Assembly (NCBI GenBank): GCA_018389105.1
Contig: JACATO010000320.1
Coordinates: 868,001-932,000, forward strand
Origin: Nautilus pompilius
Taxonomy: Eukaryota; Mollusca; Cephalopoda; Nautilida; Nautilidae
Direction of reading: 5' to 3'
DNA: 64,000 bases
Shown: in pieces, positions 24,928 through 35,239 of the stretch
Layout: the number at the start of each line of letters is the position of its first letter
How positions within the stretch are numbered: the stretch's first letter is position 1
The notes under the pieces: model-generated
The model's input: the letters and a program-made list of their open reading frames with translations, nothing else
The model's database searches: none
Told to the model about the DNA's origin: nothing
Program-made: the position numbers and the translations under genes

Positions 24928-24968
24928 ATCCGACGAACTTATGGTGTTTTGTCTCTGTGGCAAATCTG

Positions 24969-25145
24969 AGTAGGACCTGCGCAGTAGTCCAATAGTTAGC
25001 GTACTGGACTAGTAAGGTCAAGGACTCGAGTTCGTTTCCCGTGGGAACGGCTCGGCTTGACTCATTTCCCTGGCTCGGTTTCTTCTCGTTCCTCTTCCCC
25101 AGCTGGCCACGTGAGTTTCTTCCACTTTTTTTTTTTTTTTTTTTA
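24969..25145 (+). mobile_element. tRNA-derived SINE
   Basis: The head reads CTGCGCAGTAGTCCAATAG followed by TTAGCGTACTGGACTAG, a box A-like promoter, and about 40 bp on CTCGAGTTCGTTTCCCG is box B-like. A unique body follows, then a run of about 20 T at 25126-25144. The head is shared with the minus-strand element near 28.7 kb, which supports a repeat family. The exact ends are uncertain because no target-site duplication was identified. Confidence 0.65.
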
Positions 25146-25216
25146 AGGAGATATAGATAATTTTAAAATTGCTTTTATGAACGAATTCTGTTACGAATAC
25201 GAAATTCGATGACGTT

Positions 25217-25217
25217 G

Positions 25218-25304
<87 letters not shown>
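25217..25304. repeat. (ATT)n trinucleotide microsatellite
   Basis: About 29 units of ATT/TTA with one short unit near 25262. It is complementary in sense to the (AAT)n tract 290 bp to the left. Confidence 0.97.
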
Positions 25305-25306
<2 letters not shown>

Positions 25307-25583
25307 ATCATTCCGTAATAACTTAGTTATACAAGTCTTCTTTCTTTAACTCCTTCACTACTAGTATCTAGTAGGGCAAGGCAGGAGCGTACCAAGGCGT
25401 CCCTGTGAGCAGCAGAACCAACCGCATCCAATTATAGCGCTGTGTTGTTACACACACACACCTCGCCTCATTTCAATTACCGTATAATTTCACCCGAGGA
25501 AGGTAGGTATTGTAATTAACGTGTAACTGTCTGAAAATTAAAAAAAATTTTTTCATTGAGAAAGAAGGAAAGTTACACAATAA

Positions 25584-26036
25584 AAGAGAGAGAGAGAGAG
25601 ATGACGTCAGTTTAGAGAGATATGACGTCAGCTCACAGAAAGATATGACGTCGGTTCAGAGAGAGATGACGTCGGTTCAGAGAGAGAGATGACGTCAGTT
25701 TAGAGAGAAATGAGGTCAGCTCACAGAAAGATATGACGTCGGTTCAGAGAGAGAGAGATGATGACGTCAGCTCACAGAAAGATATGACGTCGGTTCAGAG
25801 AGAGATGACGTCAGTTCACAGAAAGATATGACGTCGGTTCAGAGAGAGAGAGATGACGTCAGTTTAGAGAGAGATGAGGTCAGCTCACAGAAAGATATGA
25901 CGTCGGTTCAGAGAGAGATGACGTCAGTTCACAGAAAGATATGACGTCGGTTCAGAGAGAGAGATGACGTCAGTTTAGAGAGAGATGAGGTCAGCTCACA
26001 GAAAGATATGACGTCGGTTCAGAGAGAGAGAGAGAG
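25584..26036. repeat. Minisatellite 1 built on TGACGTCA (CRE palindrome)
   Basis: Tandem units of about 20-27 bp with the forms AGAGATGACGTCAGTTTAG, GATATGACGTCGGTTCAG and TGAGGTCAGCTCACAGAAA, arranged in higher-order blocks. I count eight perfect TGACGTCA octamers, about nine TGACGTCG variants and three TGAGGTCA variants. GA microsatellite flanks both ends. TGACGTCA is the consensus binding site of CREB/ATF bZIP factors; function here is not shown. Confidence 0.95.
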
Positions 26037-27009
26037 TTTCGTTAAAGATGGCGAACAACGTGTTAGATACCTCAATTAATTTTTTCAATGTGTTTATATG
26101 ACTGGTAATATGTAAAATGTCCTCAATGTTTTTCATCCATTTTGAAGATATATTTTATTAATAAGGCCAAAGACAAAACAATTAGAAACAGTCTGAGAAT
26201 TAAAGTCTGAGTCTTTGTTGCCGTTAGCAGTTCTTTCAGCAAAAGCGATTTGCTAATATGTGACCGACTGAAACCTGGCTCTGCTCTGAAAGCCCATCGA
26301 AATTATGTCCGGGGCGTTCGTGTTAGCAATCCCGGGTGGAGAACTGCACCATAAAATTTAGTTATCAGTTTCGACTGGTAAGAAAAAGAAGACTTTTAGT
26401 CCTTTCTGAAAGTAACTCATTTGTGCGCAAATATATCAGTAATTGAGTTGAAGAAATTGGCAAACAATTTTCAACACCGGAAGAAATCGATAGTCGAAGG
26501 TCCGCTGGTTCAAATTAAGTTTAAGTGAAAAATTTTCTCTCCAAATACAGGCACCTGGGAATGAAAGGCATCAAGGTTTACTAATGGCTTCATTTCCTTT
26601 ATCCAAATCCTTTCTCGAAGCAACAAGTGTAAACCGTTCTATGTTCTGTTTTTCAGTTTATTTGTGAAAATACAAAAACACACCATACATATGCTTCAAC
26701 ATAAACCTATTGTCCTGGTGCAATATGGTGAATAATTTCAAATATCTCGATTTTTGGAAAGTGTATAAACATACGCGTTCAGCCGCTCAAAACTACGGCT
26801 CCAAAATACGCTGTTAGACTTTACTGCTATGAAAATGCATTATCACCCAACCTCTCTCCAAAGAAATTGGAAATTCTATAAGCCATGTATCGTAGCCTAT
26901 AAGTCAGTAATTGTGACGTGGCTATCGCCAAGCCTAGGAAACAAGAAACTATTGTTGTCTGACTACTGTGGACGATTTCTAATTCACAACGCCATCGCTA
27001 ACGTGTGTC
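26037..27009. other. Intergenic, nothing recognised
   Basis: No gene, RNA or clear repeat was identified between minisatellite 1 and the Tc1 relic. Confidence 0.6.
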
Positions 27010-27890
27010 AATAACGGCTGTTTGGCAAGGGAAATTGTGGAGGAATTTAGACGCGAGATGGCGGTGAGCAGACGACCATGGAGTCAACCGGCTCTGCCAC
27101 GGTACAAAGGGCTGAGGAAGGAAAAGAAATACTACGGAAAGGGAATCGCTTGTTCGGAAGTTTGGAGCGCCTTTCTTCGGGTAGCCAACTAATTGCTGAC
27201 CATGATTCCTCTGCAACAGTCAGCATCTCAACCCTCTACCGCCAAAAAGATGGTCAACAGAAGTTGAACTGACTGGCGAAAGTTCCAGCTTAAAAGTGGT
27301 GACAAGGAAAGGCTACTTGCCCGGCTAAACGGCATCAGAACTACATCTTAAAACAATGGTGCAATGCATTAAACGCTGGCAATGTGTTAGAAGAAAGGAT
27401 GGGGGGATATAAGGAGAGGTGCGTTTTCCCTAAAAGCAAGCATGGCAGTGGAAATGCGAGAGTTTAGGGTAATTCTGCTGGTTATTCGGCTGGCGACTTG
27501 ACAACACAAGAGAGATATCACAGTATTCTGCATTGCAATGCATTTCATCAGGGCATCATTTGATAGGTGATGGGTCTCATACTGCAACAAGATAATGATC
27601 TGAAGCAAGCTGCAGAACTCAATGCGCAATACTCTGCTAGAGAAGAATGAAAAGGATTTCCTAAAACCATGGTTTGGCTCCATCATTCTCCAGAGCTAAA
27701 CCCTATTAAAGATGTATGGGATGAACTAGATCAATGAATGAAGGAGAAAAAGTCCATTACTATCAATCTGCTATGGAACTACCTGCAAAAAAAATTTTAA
27801 AAACTACTCACAAGGCAACATGTATTTTTAATAAAGATTATAGAAGAGGATGCTCAAAATGTGTGCGGCAGTTATTCACATGAGAGAGGT
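27010..27890 (+). pseudogene. Tc1-type transposase relic
   Basis: Several broken plus-strand reading frames recall Tc1 transposases. Near 27.07-27.23 kb there is a TGSATVQR-like DNA-binding segment; near 27.48 kb AGYSAGDLTTQERYHSILH-like sequence; and near 27.57-27.79 kb ILQQDNDLKQAAEL, followed by WLHHSPELNPIKDVWDELDQ, which matches the Tc1 catalytic region (QQDNDPKHTS... SPDLNPIE.LWDELD). Stops and frame changes separate the pieces, so the element is dead. Terminal inverted repeats were not identified; a possible right end lies near 27.86-27.9 kb. Confidence 0.75.
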
Positions 27891-28556
27891 TATTTTAGTT
27901 TTAAGATTTCTTTGTGACATCAACGCCACAACAATTGATTTATGTCCTCTGACGTGTGGTTTATCTGATTTTGTATGCATTTTAAGAGAATGATGCATCT
28001 TTATTAACACTGAAATGTTAAGAAAGGCAGATAAGTGTTTTCATATCCTGGATTCATAATTTTATATTTCTGTTTTCAAAAAAATATTTCATACTGGTGT
28101 GTTCAAGGACGTAAAGAACTGGTGTCATTTGTGTCTGTACGTCTGTTAGGATGGATTACCCTAAAATAGCAAATACTAAATGTCAGACACTAGGTTTTCA
28201 GAATAACCTCAAGTCCTCTTAGAGCTAAACCGGTTATGATTACATGGTTTTGCATTACACGCTTCAGTCTGGAATTAAACGCGGAAAGTCATATCTCGGT
28301 TACTGGACGAGATATCAGGCGAGTCTTACAATATACGGTTTCCCGCCGATCTTTCAAATGACGCGAGGCCATTTGAGTCCAGGACACGTGGACGTTGAAG
28401 CTGGTTCATTTTCTTAAATGATACTAAATTTTTAATCATCCCATTAGCCGCTAACTTCGACGGTATCAAAAAAAAATGTGAAGAATAAACTAATAATAAA
28501 TAGATTAAAGTACCTGATGACTAGATGTTATTTAAATCGAATACATTCGGTTGAGG

Positions 28557-28734
28557 TTTTTTTTTTTTTTGTTTTTTTTTTGGTACTCTGATGCATACAA
28601 GGGAAATAACCCTTGTGTGAGAAAGCGTATTGCTGCAGCTATCCACTAATCTTAGGTTTACGGAATGCGAATTTGGGCCCTCGACCTTAACAGGAGACTG
28701 CTTGCTAACCACCGGACCACCGCGCAGCTCCCTG
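28557..28734 (-). mobile_element. tRNA-derived SINE, minus strand
   Basis: On the minus strand the head reads GAGCTGCGCGGTGGTCCGG then TGGTTAGCAAGCAG (box A-like). About 40 bp on is a degenerate box B (GGTCGAGGGCCC), then a body, and the element ends in an A-rich tail (plus-strand T runs at 28557-28581). The head matches the SINE near 25.0 kb in GCGCxGTxGTCCxxTxGTTAGC. Confidence 0.7.
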
Positions 28735-31700
28735 TTGACATATTAGACGAAACTATAACTACTTTTTGATATGCAGTTGACGTGAATATGATGTATTATG
28801 CGTTTATGGTTGTGACTGACACCGGTGGTATCTCTGACTGATAAGCGCCTGCTGAGTCATCATGGCGACATCGTTTCGTTTTGTTTTTCTGGATTTTAAC
28901 TCGTTTTCACCATTGATAACAACAACAACAACAAAAATTAAAATGGCGAAAATGGACCGAGCCTCCGTGTAAATTATACTGAACGTCCGTGCACGGAATA
29001 TTAACGCCTTTCTTGGTTATCGCCAGTCAGAAACTTGCTCCGAATTCTATGCATCCTCGCTTAAAGAAACAACTCATCACACACAAAAATGGCACTGTCC
29101 CCCCCCATTTTTGTTGCGAAAAGTGGGTTTCGCTGTACAGTATAAACATTTATTTGCAATTATAGTAAAGCTACGCATATTTCAGAATTAAAGCGGGAGA
29201 GTCGCGCCATTGGTAACGTGGAGGAATCGCGTGACGTGTCACTCCATAGCTGAATTTGTGTGTCGTCTGAAAAATGCCGCTTTAATACGGCTAGCAAGAA
29301 TGCTACAATTGCTGATCTAATTTCTGTAATTTTTTAGAAATTATTGTTATTATTGGCAAAAAAGCGTAGTTTGAATAAGTCTTTTAACTGTAAGTGATGA
29401 AAAAAAGGGCGATAATTCCGTTACCTGGACGCACCGACAGTAAACTGTCCCAAGTAGACGCATGGCGGAAAGCCTCGAAGTAGGGAAAGGGTGTCTGCAC
29501 GCTATCTCTAGTCTGACATGGCCTGTCTAATTCTTAATCCCAGTATCCGATTCATCGGAAATTCGGTGATTAAAATCCAAGGTAGGCGATTTTAAAGCAA
29601 AAGTCGACCACACACGAACAAAAAAAAAAAAAAAAAGAAATTTTTTTTCCAGCAGACGACACGTTCTCTGACTTTAGCTGTAGCTGTAGAAGGCCGCGAA
29701 ATTCCAGAGAGCCGGCATCCTACGGCTAAATAAACAGGACACAATCAGACATTCTGTTGTTAGAGGCACTCCAGTTCATGGCTGCGAACAGTACTGCCTG
29801 GCCTTTGTTTAGCAAACCGGAATTAAAGGCAAAAACAGATTTTAAGAAAAAATAGTGCGTGATGGCGGAGAAGAAAGCTCGCCTTTCCGGTGTTTGGATT
29901 TGGCTGTTCGGAAATGATAATAACAACAATTTTAGACAAACGCAAACCTCTGTGTTGCTAACCTTTTTACCTAAATCCTCAAAACATTCTCAAACTTTTA
30001 TACCAGCCAAAAGACCCGAAAATCCAGTAATTATCGATGTTTTTTTGGTTTTTTAAAATTTTTTTTTAAGTTTATTTACTGCGCGGAAATTTATAGGGTT
30101 CTCTAAACCCTATGTAAAAAGGGTTTAAAACATTTTAATTTCCTTTCGTTACCGGCGATCGTGTATAAGAGCACGATCTGATCTCTTCTACAAATATTGC
30201 TGACAGCCCGCATCCTAAAACTGCTTCCCCACACGCCGAAGCCAATTATAGTGATGGATACAATCAGGCCAGACCGAGCAACAATATGTTTCAGGTCTTT
30301 GAAACGTATCCGGAGATATGTCTTTAGCACCCACATTTCTTGTGGTTTCATGTTAGTCACGTGGGTGAGAAGTCGTCAAGATGGAATGGAGTTCTTCAAC
30401 AATTGCTAGGACTGGAAACAACCGACTTTCTTGCCTCTCTTAAAAAGTGTATTTTAAAAAAAATGTTATCAAAGAGCAAAACCCGTCTCAAGGAAAACTA
30501 CAAGGAACAAGAGAAAAGTGATGACGAAGAAACACACGATTTCATACACATTAAAAAATATACTTAAAAACGTTTGGACGAAAAAATAAGAAAAGTAAAT
30601 GAAGGAAATATATGATGGCGGGGGGAGGGTAAGGGAGAGAGAAACAAAAAAGAAACCGAATAGTGCTTTTTTCAAAGGACATCTCACAAATTCTGATTCA
30701 TAGATGTATGAAACCATGGAAATCGGCAAAAACTACTGAAGTCACGTGGACTCTTACCATTAATTCCCCGGTTAGCTGTCGTTCTTCGATTTGAACATTA
30801 AACCTGTTCTGTTCTTAACCAGCTTGTTTCAGCTGCAGTATTACAAGATAGTGGTGAAACCCACCTGAACTGCTGCAAATTAAAGCCGAATAACTAGATG
30901 TTTGCCTTTGAAAGTTAGGATGAGCTCATCCATTTTACTTTATACACGAAGAACAGCATTGCAAATTTTCCCACTATTATTGCCGAAAAAAACTCTAATT
31001 TGTCCGTCAAATGCCTCATATCATAACTGGGTAAATCTGATATTTTCAACCGTTTGAAACATTTTAAATATTTACAGTCCGGACCCATTCTGGCGAATCT
31101 ATACATAAACCTTTCTGATAATTAATCATTCTTATGTAAGGTCTCCACATCTGTACAACATATTCAAACACTATGCTTTATTCTTACGACTGATACTTGG
31201 ATAATCATCCCTAGCATTCGATTAGCTTTATTGCCCTCCAAAAGACTTTTCTTCGCATTTCAAACTTCTAGTAACAATTATCCCCCGTCCCTGAATCTTT
31301 TCTGAAATACCGTTCTACGATTTAGCGTTTTCCAGATAGAACCCAGCGCTTTCTTTTGGGGGGGGGTCGGACCTGTTGGATGAGATTACTTCCTCGAACA
31401 GTTAGTTACAAATATGATAAAGAAAAAAAAAATTAAAGTATTTTATAGATGTGAGAATGAGGGACTAAACTCCGTTAAATCGCACTATAAAAGTTTAGCC
31501 TTTTGGTTTTATCGTATACAAATACAAAATATTTGCCAGACCAGTTTTGGAGTATGTAACAAACGCCCGGCGCCATTACCGCCAGAAGGTGCCATTGTCT
31601 CTGGAACAAGTATGGAGGTTGACTCGGATCAGTTGCTGGCTTCTGCGAACTCCGCTACAAAGAACTTTTCCAGGTTTTCAGTTGCGCCCTATAGATGCTT

Positions 31701-33218
31701 TTGGAAGGAATTGATATTTTTAAGGAGAAACGTTCATCGAGAGCACGCGAATATTAAAGTGGTCTGATGATCGTGGTATGTCATGGAGGTCAGCACCGAG
31801 TAGCGACATAACACCATAAAGAAATTCGTTCTTGCCCCTCTGTTGTAAGCAGCCATTTGCAGCGGAGCTTGAACACTTTTTAATAAGAAAAACTTTAGTA
31901 TTTCGGTTTGACGAAAGGACGTTTGAATGCCTCAGAGAAATTCTGCGCATTTCTGGCTGTAAAAAAAAAAAGGGGAATTTTCTTAATGATGCCCACAGAG
32001 TAAACAAATTAGGTCAAGAGAAACGTGACGGACATCTTGAGTAAAAATTGCGCACGACCCTTGGTACAGAGATAGGGGACCCGGTAAATCAATGGCGTTT
32101 TTAGCATGCAAAATCGAATTGTTTATAAAACCGCAGAAGTTCTAGTTCCATTATCCAAAACACTGATTAGATCTATCCTGGAGGATGCGTGGAATTCAAG
32201 GCTGTTGGAAAGGGGCTGAGCACTCATATCCCCCCACTCCTTGTTATGTTTTTTTTTTCCAAATATGGGGTCTCAGAATCTCCCTTCTTTTATTTGCGAC
32301 TCGTGCAAAATCTCCCATCGCCTGTTTTGGGCTCCGATGTCCTCTTGAATTGTTTTCGTTAATTCTCACTCATTTTGTTATTCGATAATGGGAACTGTAT
32401 TGCTATCGAGAGGTGTTGCTTAATTACACGTTTTAATTCAGAATTAAATCATTATAATTAGTTTTAAATCTACTCCCCTTCTATTATTTGTGAAATATGC
32501 GTACGCTGTGCAGCGGTGCCAAAATTATTTAAAACTTGAAGGGGTGCAGTAGTGCAAACATATGAAAAACCCAAACAATCGGTGCAATTTCGGATATGAC
32601 ATGGAGTTCGTGATGGAACACAGGCGTTGGTTTGTCGATGCAGCCTTCCAGAGGGCCTCTTCACTGGTCCAATTATCAGTGGGATCCTTACAACGGGATG
32701 CTGCTCGTCCGGGGGTGTGTGTGTGTGTGTGGGGGGGGCTATGGCTCACCTAGCTTAAAGCCCTAATCCGGCCCGCTGAGTACTCACGTGCTAAATGTGC
32801 CGAGGTACGACCGGTCATAGTTTTTCGGAAAGACTTTAAAGAGTAAAATTACCCCGGTTTAAATTATCGTCGTTTTATGGAGTGATTTTACAAGGGGGGG
32901 GGTACACGTAAGGAAAACGTAAGAGACGGATCTTCGACGAGGGTGGCACGATCTGTGACACAATAAATCGTCACCAGTCGATCACACGTCAAAAACGTTC
33001 GTAGCTGCTTGGAGTGCTTCACCGTGCAGTGGGTTCAGTGGACACTAAACGTCCCAGTGGTAGTAAGAACTCTGGATCCCTATTCCAAAGGAAAAGGGTG
33101 CCATTTCATTTTAAAAGTGCCTCCCCCCACCTCTGTTTGCGGATTCAAGCAGCAAGATGGCGATATTTATTTGGCTGCGGCCAACCGGACAATTTATTGA
33201 TCCCTGCTGGGTGTCCCT

Positions 33219-33255
<37 letters not shown>

Positions 33256-34395
33256 TTTTTAAAAAAAGGGGGCTGTAGATTTTGGCAAGTACGAAAACAA
33301 AGGAAAGTACGAAGTTTTCACTTGGAATCGTTCGTATTCTTCTCCTCTGTAAACATCCCTAAAGCAAGGGCAATCAACAACAGCAGCACCGGCGGCCACC
33401 TTGAACTGGTTTGCGGACTTTTTTCTTATGAAGAGGGACAAGGAAAAAAAAAACGGTCCGTATGAAATAAAAAGCATTTTGGCACGAAACCAGGGTAACA
33501 TTTTTGAAAAGAAAGGGAAAGAAAGGAATGCACGCGGCGCATCGAATTTGAGACGCTTCTGTCCACAAACCTAAAACCTTCCCATGATGCACCGCCACGT
33601 CCTTTGCAAGCCTCCCCCATAAATATGACTACAATCATATTAAACAAAAACAGAGGGGATGATGAATGTCCGTTTGTGAGTAAATGCGCCCAAATGTGAG
33701 AAGCCCAAGTTTAATTACGTTATATAAAAATCTGCTAAAGAATGCATGAAGTAGTTTTAAGGAATTAACCTGTCACGCTGAATCATAAAAGCCTTCTATT
33801 GTACTGAAATAGACTTCGTGAAACACTTTAGGCAAAGGTTAGTTCGGTGATCCCCTGACACCTAGAACAAATGTGTTTTTTTTTTTCTTTTTGCCTCCCA
33901 CCATCGGGTTAATCTAAAAAAATACAGCATCCAAACTGATGTCGTCGCTGCCCTTGAATCCAAATCGTTTTTGATTTGGTGTACATGAGTTCCGCTTCGA
34001 GTTTCTTCTCGAACCTGTCTTTCAGTATTAAAGGAACCCAATAGTTTCCGATCTGCTACCTGAGAGCTTTAAAATACATTAATTGCCCTTTAAAGACAGG
34101 TAGAATTAACAGCGCTATTTGTAACGAAGTAGCTCAACCTCTCTCTCCCCCTTTAGCATCTAACAAATCATCTGTCTACACCGGCCTTAAAACATCTATT
34201 TGGGAAATAAAATACTATTAAAGCTGAGACCATAGATGACGTTTTTAAAAACAACAACAACAAACGAGTAAATATTTTTTTTCCCTAAAATACAAAAAAA
34301 AAAAAAATGTTTATTTTGATAATGGAAGCATCAGCTACCATCATCACAAAGTTAAATTGTTACATCACCCGTATTTTTTAATTAAACATATAGAT
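28735..34395. other. Intergenic, no recognised gene
   Basis: About 5.7 kb of CpG-normal sequence. Microsatellites include (TA)n at 33222-33247 followed by a T run. ORFs of 60-117 codons are present on both strands but none shows a domain, splice structure or unusual length. A GTGATGGCGGAG motif at about 29858 recalls a YY1 site; the 65-codon ORF that follows was not accepted. Confidence 0.6.
33222..33247. repeat. (TA)n microsatellite
   Basis: Thirteen AT units followed directly by a run of 13 T and a run of A. Confidence 0.95.
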
Positions 34396-35207
34396 GAGTC
34401 TCTCTCTCTCTCTCTCTCTCTATCTCTACTGACGTCATCTCTATTTGTGTACTGACTTCGTCTCTCTCTCTCTCTACTGACGTCATCTCTATTTGTGTAC
34501 TGACTTCGTCTCTCTCTCTCTCTCTCTCTCTAATGACGTCATCTCTATTTGTGTACTGACTTCGTCTCCCTCTCTCTCTCTCTCTGTCTCTACTGACGTC
34601 ATCTCTATTTGTGTACTGACTTCGTCTCCCTCTCTCTCTCTCTGTACTGACGTCATCTCTCTCTGTCTCTAATGACGTCATCTCTATTTGTGTACTGACT
34701 TCGTCTCCCTCTCTCTCTCTCTGTACTGACGTCATCTCTCTCTGTCTCTAATGACGTCATCTCTATTTGTGTACTGACTTCGTCTCCCTCTCTCTCTCTC
34801 TCTCTACTGACGTCATCTCTCTCTCTGTCTCTAATGACGTCATCTCTATTTGTGTACTGACTTCGTCTCCCTCTCTCTCTCTCTGTCTCTACTGACGTCA
34901 TCTCTATTTGTGTTCTGACTTCGTCTCCCTCTCTCTCTCTCTCTGTACTGACGTCATCTCTCTCTCTGTCTCTACTGACGTCATCTCTATTTGTGTACTG
35001 ACTTCGTCTCCCTCTCTCTCTCTCTCTCTACTGACGTCATCTCTCTCTCTCTGTCTCTAATGACGTCATCTCTATTTGTGTACTGACTTCGTCTCCCTCT
35101 CTCTCTCTCTCTGTCTCTACTGACGTCATCTCTATTTGTGTACTGACTTCGTCTCCCTCTCTCTCTCTCTCTCTACTGACGCCATCTCTATTTGTGTACT
35201 GACTTCG

Positions 35208-35234
<27 letters not shown>
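34396..35234. repeat. Minisatellite 2 built on TGACGTCA (CRE palindrome)
   Basis: Plus-strand units alternate CTACTGACGTCATCTCTAT with TTGTGTACTGACTTCGTCTC and CT microsatellite of variable length. I count 16 perfect TGACGTCA octamers and one TGACGCCA variant. Both flanks are (CT)n. In the other orientation the core AGAGATGACGTCAGT is identical to that of the array at 25.6-26.0 kb, although the remaining unit sequence differs. ORFs across it (RERERD-type peptides) are repeat artefacts. Confidence 0.96.

Positions 35235-35239
<5 letters not shown>

Larger units (their letters stand above)
16793..24968. other. Intergenic, CpG-normal, no recognised gene
   Basis: About 8 kb with many GC-richer patches, notably 18.3-19.5 kb and 20.4-21.6 kb. 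Overlapping ORFs occur on both strands, the longest being 206 codons on the minus strand (18575-19195) and 197 on the plus strand (19061-19654). They carry no recognisable domain, overlap each other and contain homopolymer-encoded stretches, so they are not called as genes. An AAGATGGCGTCG motif of YY1 type is at 20433-20445. Short GA runs lie at about 21349 and 23694. Confidence 0.6.

Noticed and set aside
34382-34901. RERERD-type minus-strand ORFs
   Set aside because: Translation of the TGACGTCA minisatellite and its CT tracts, not a protein.
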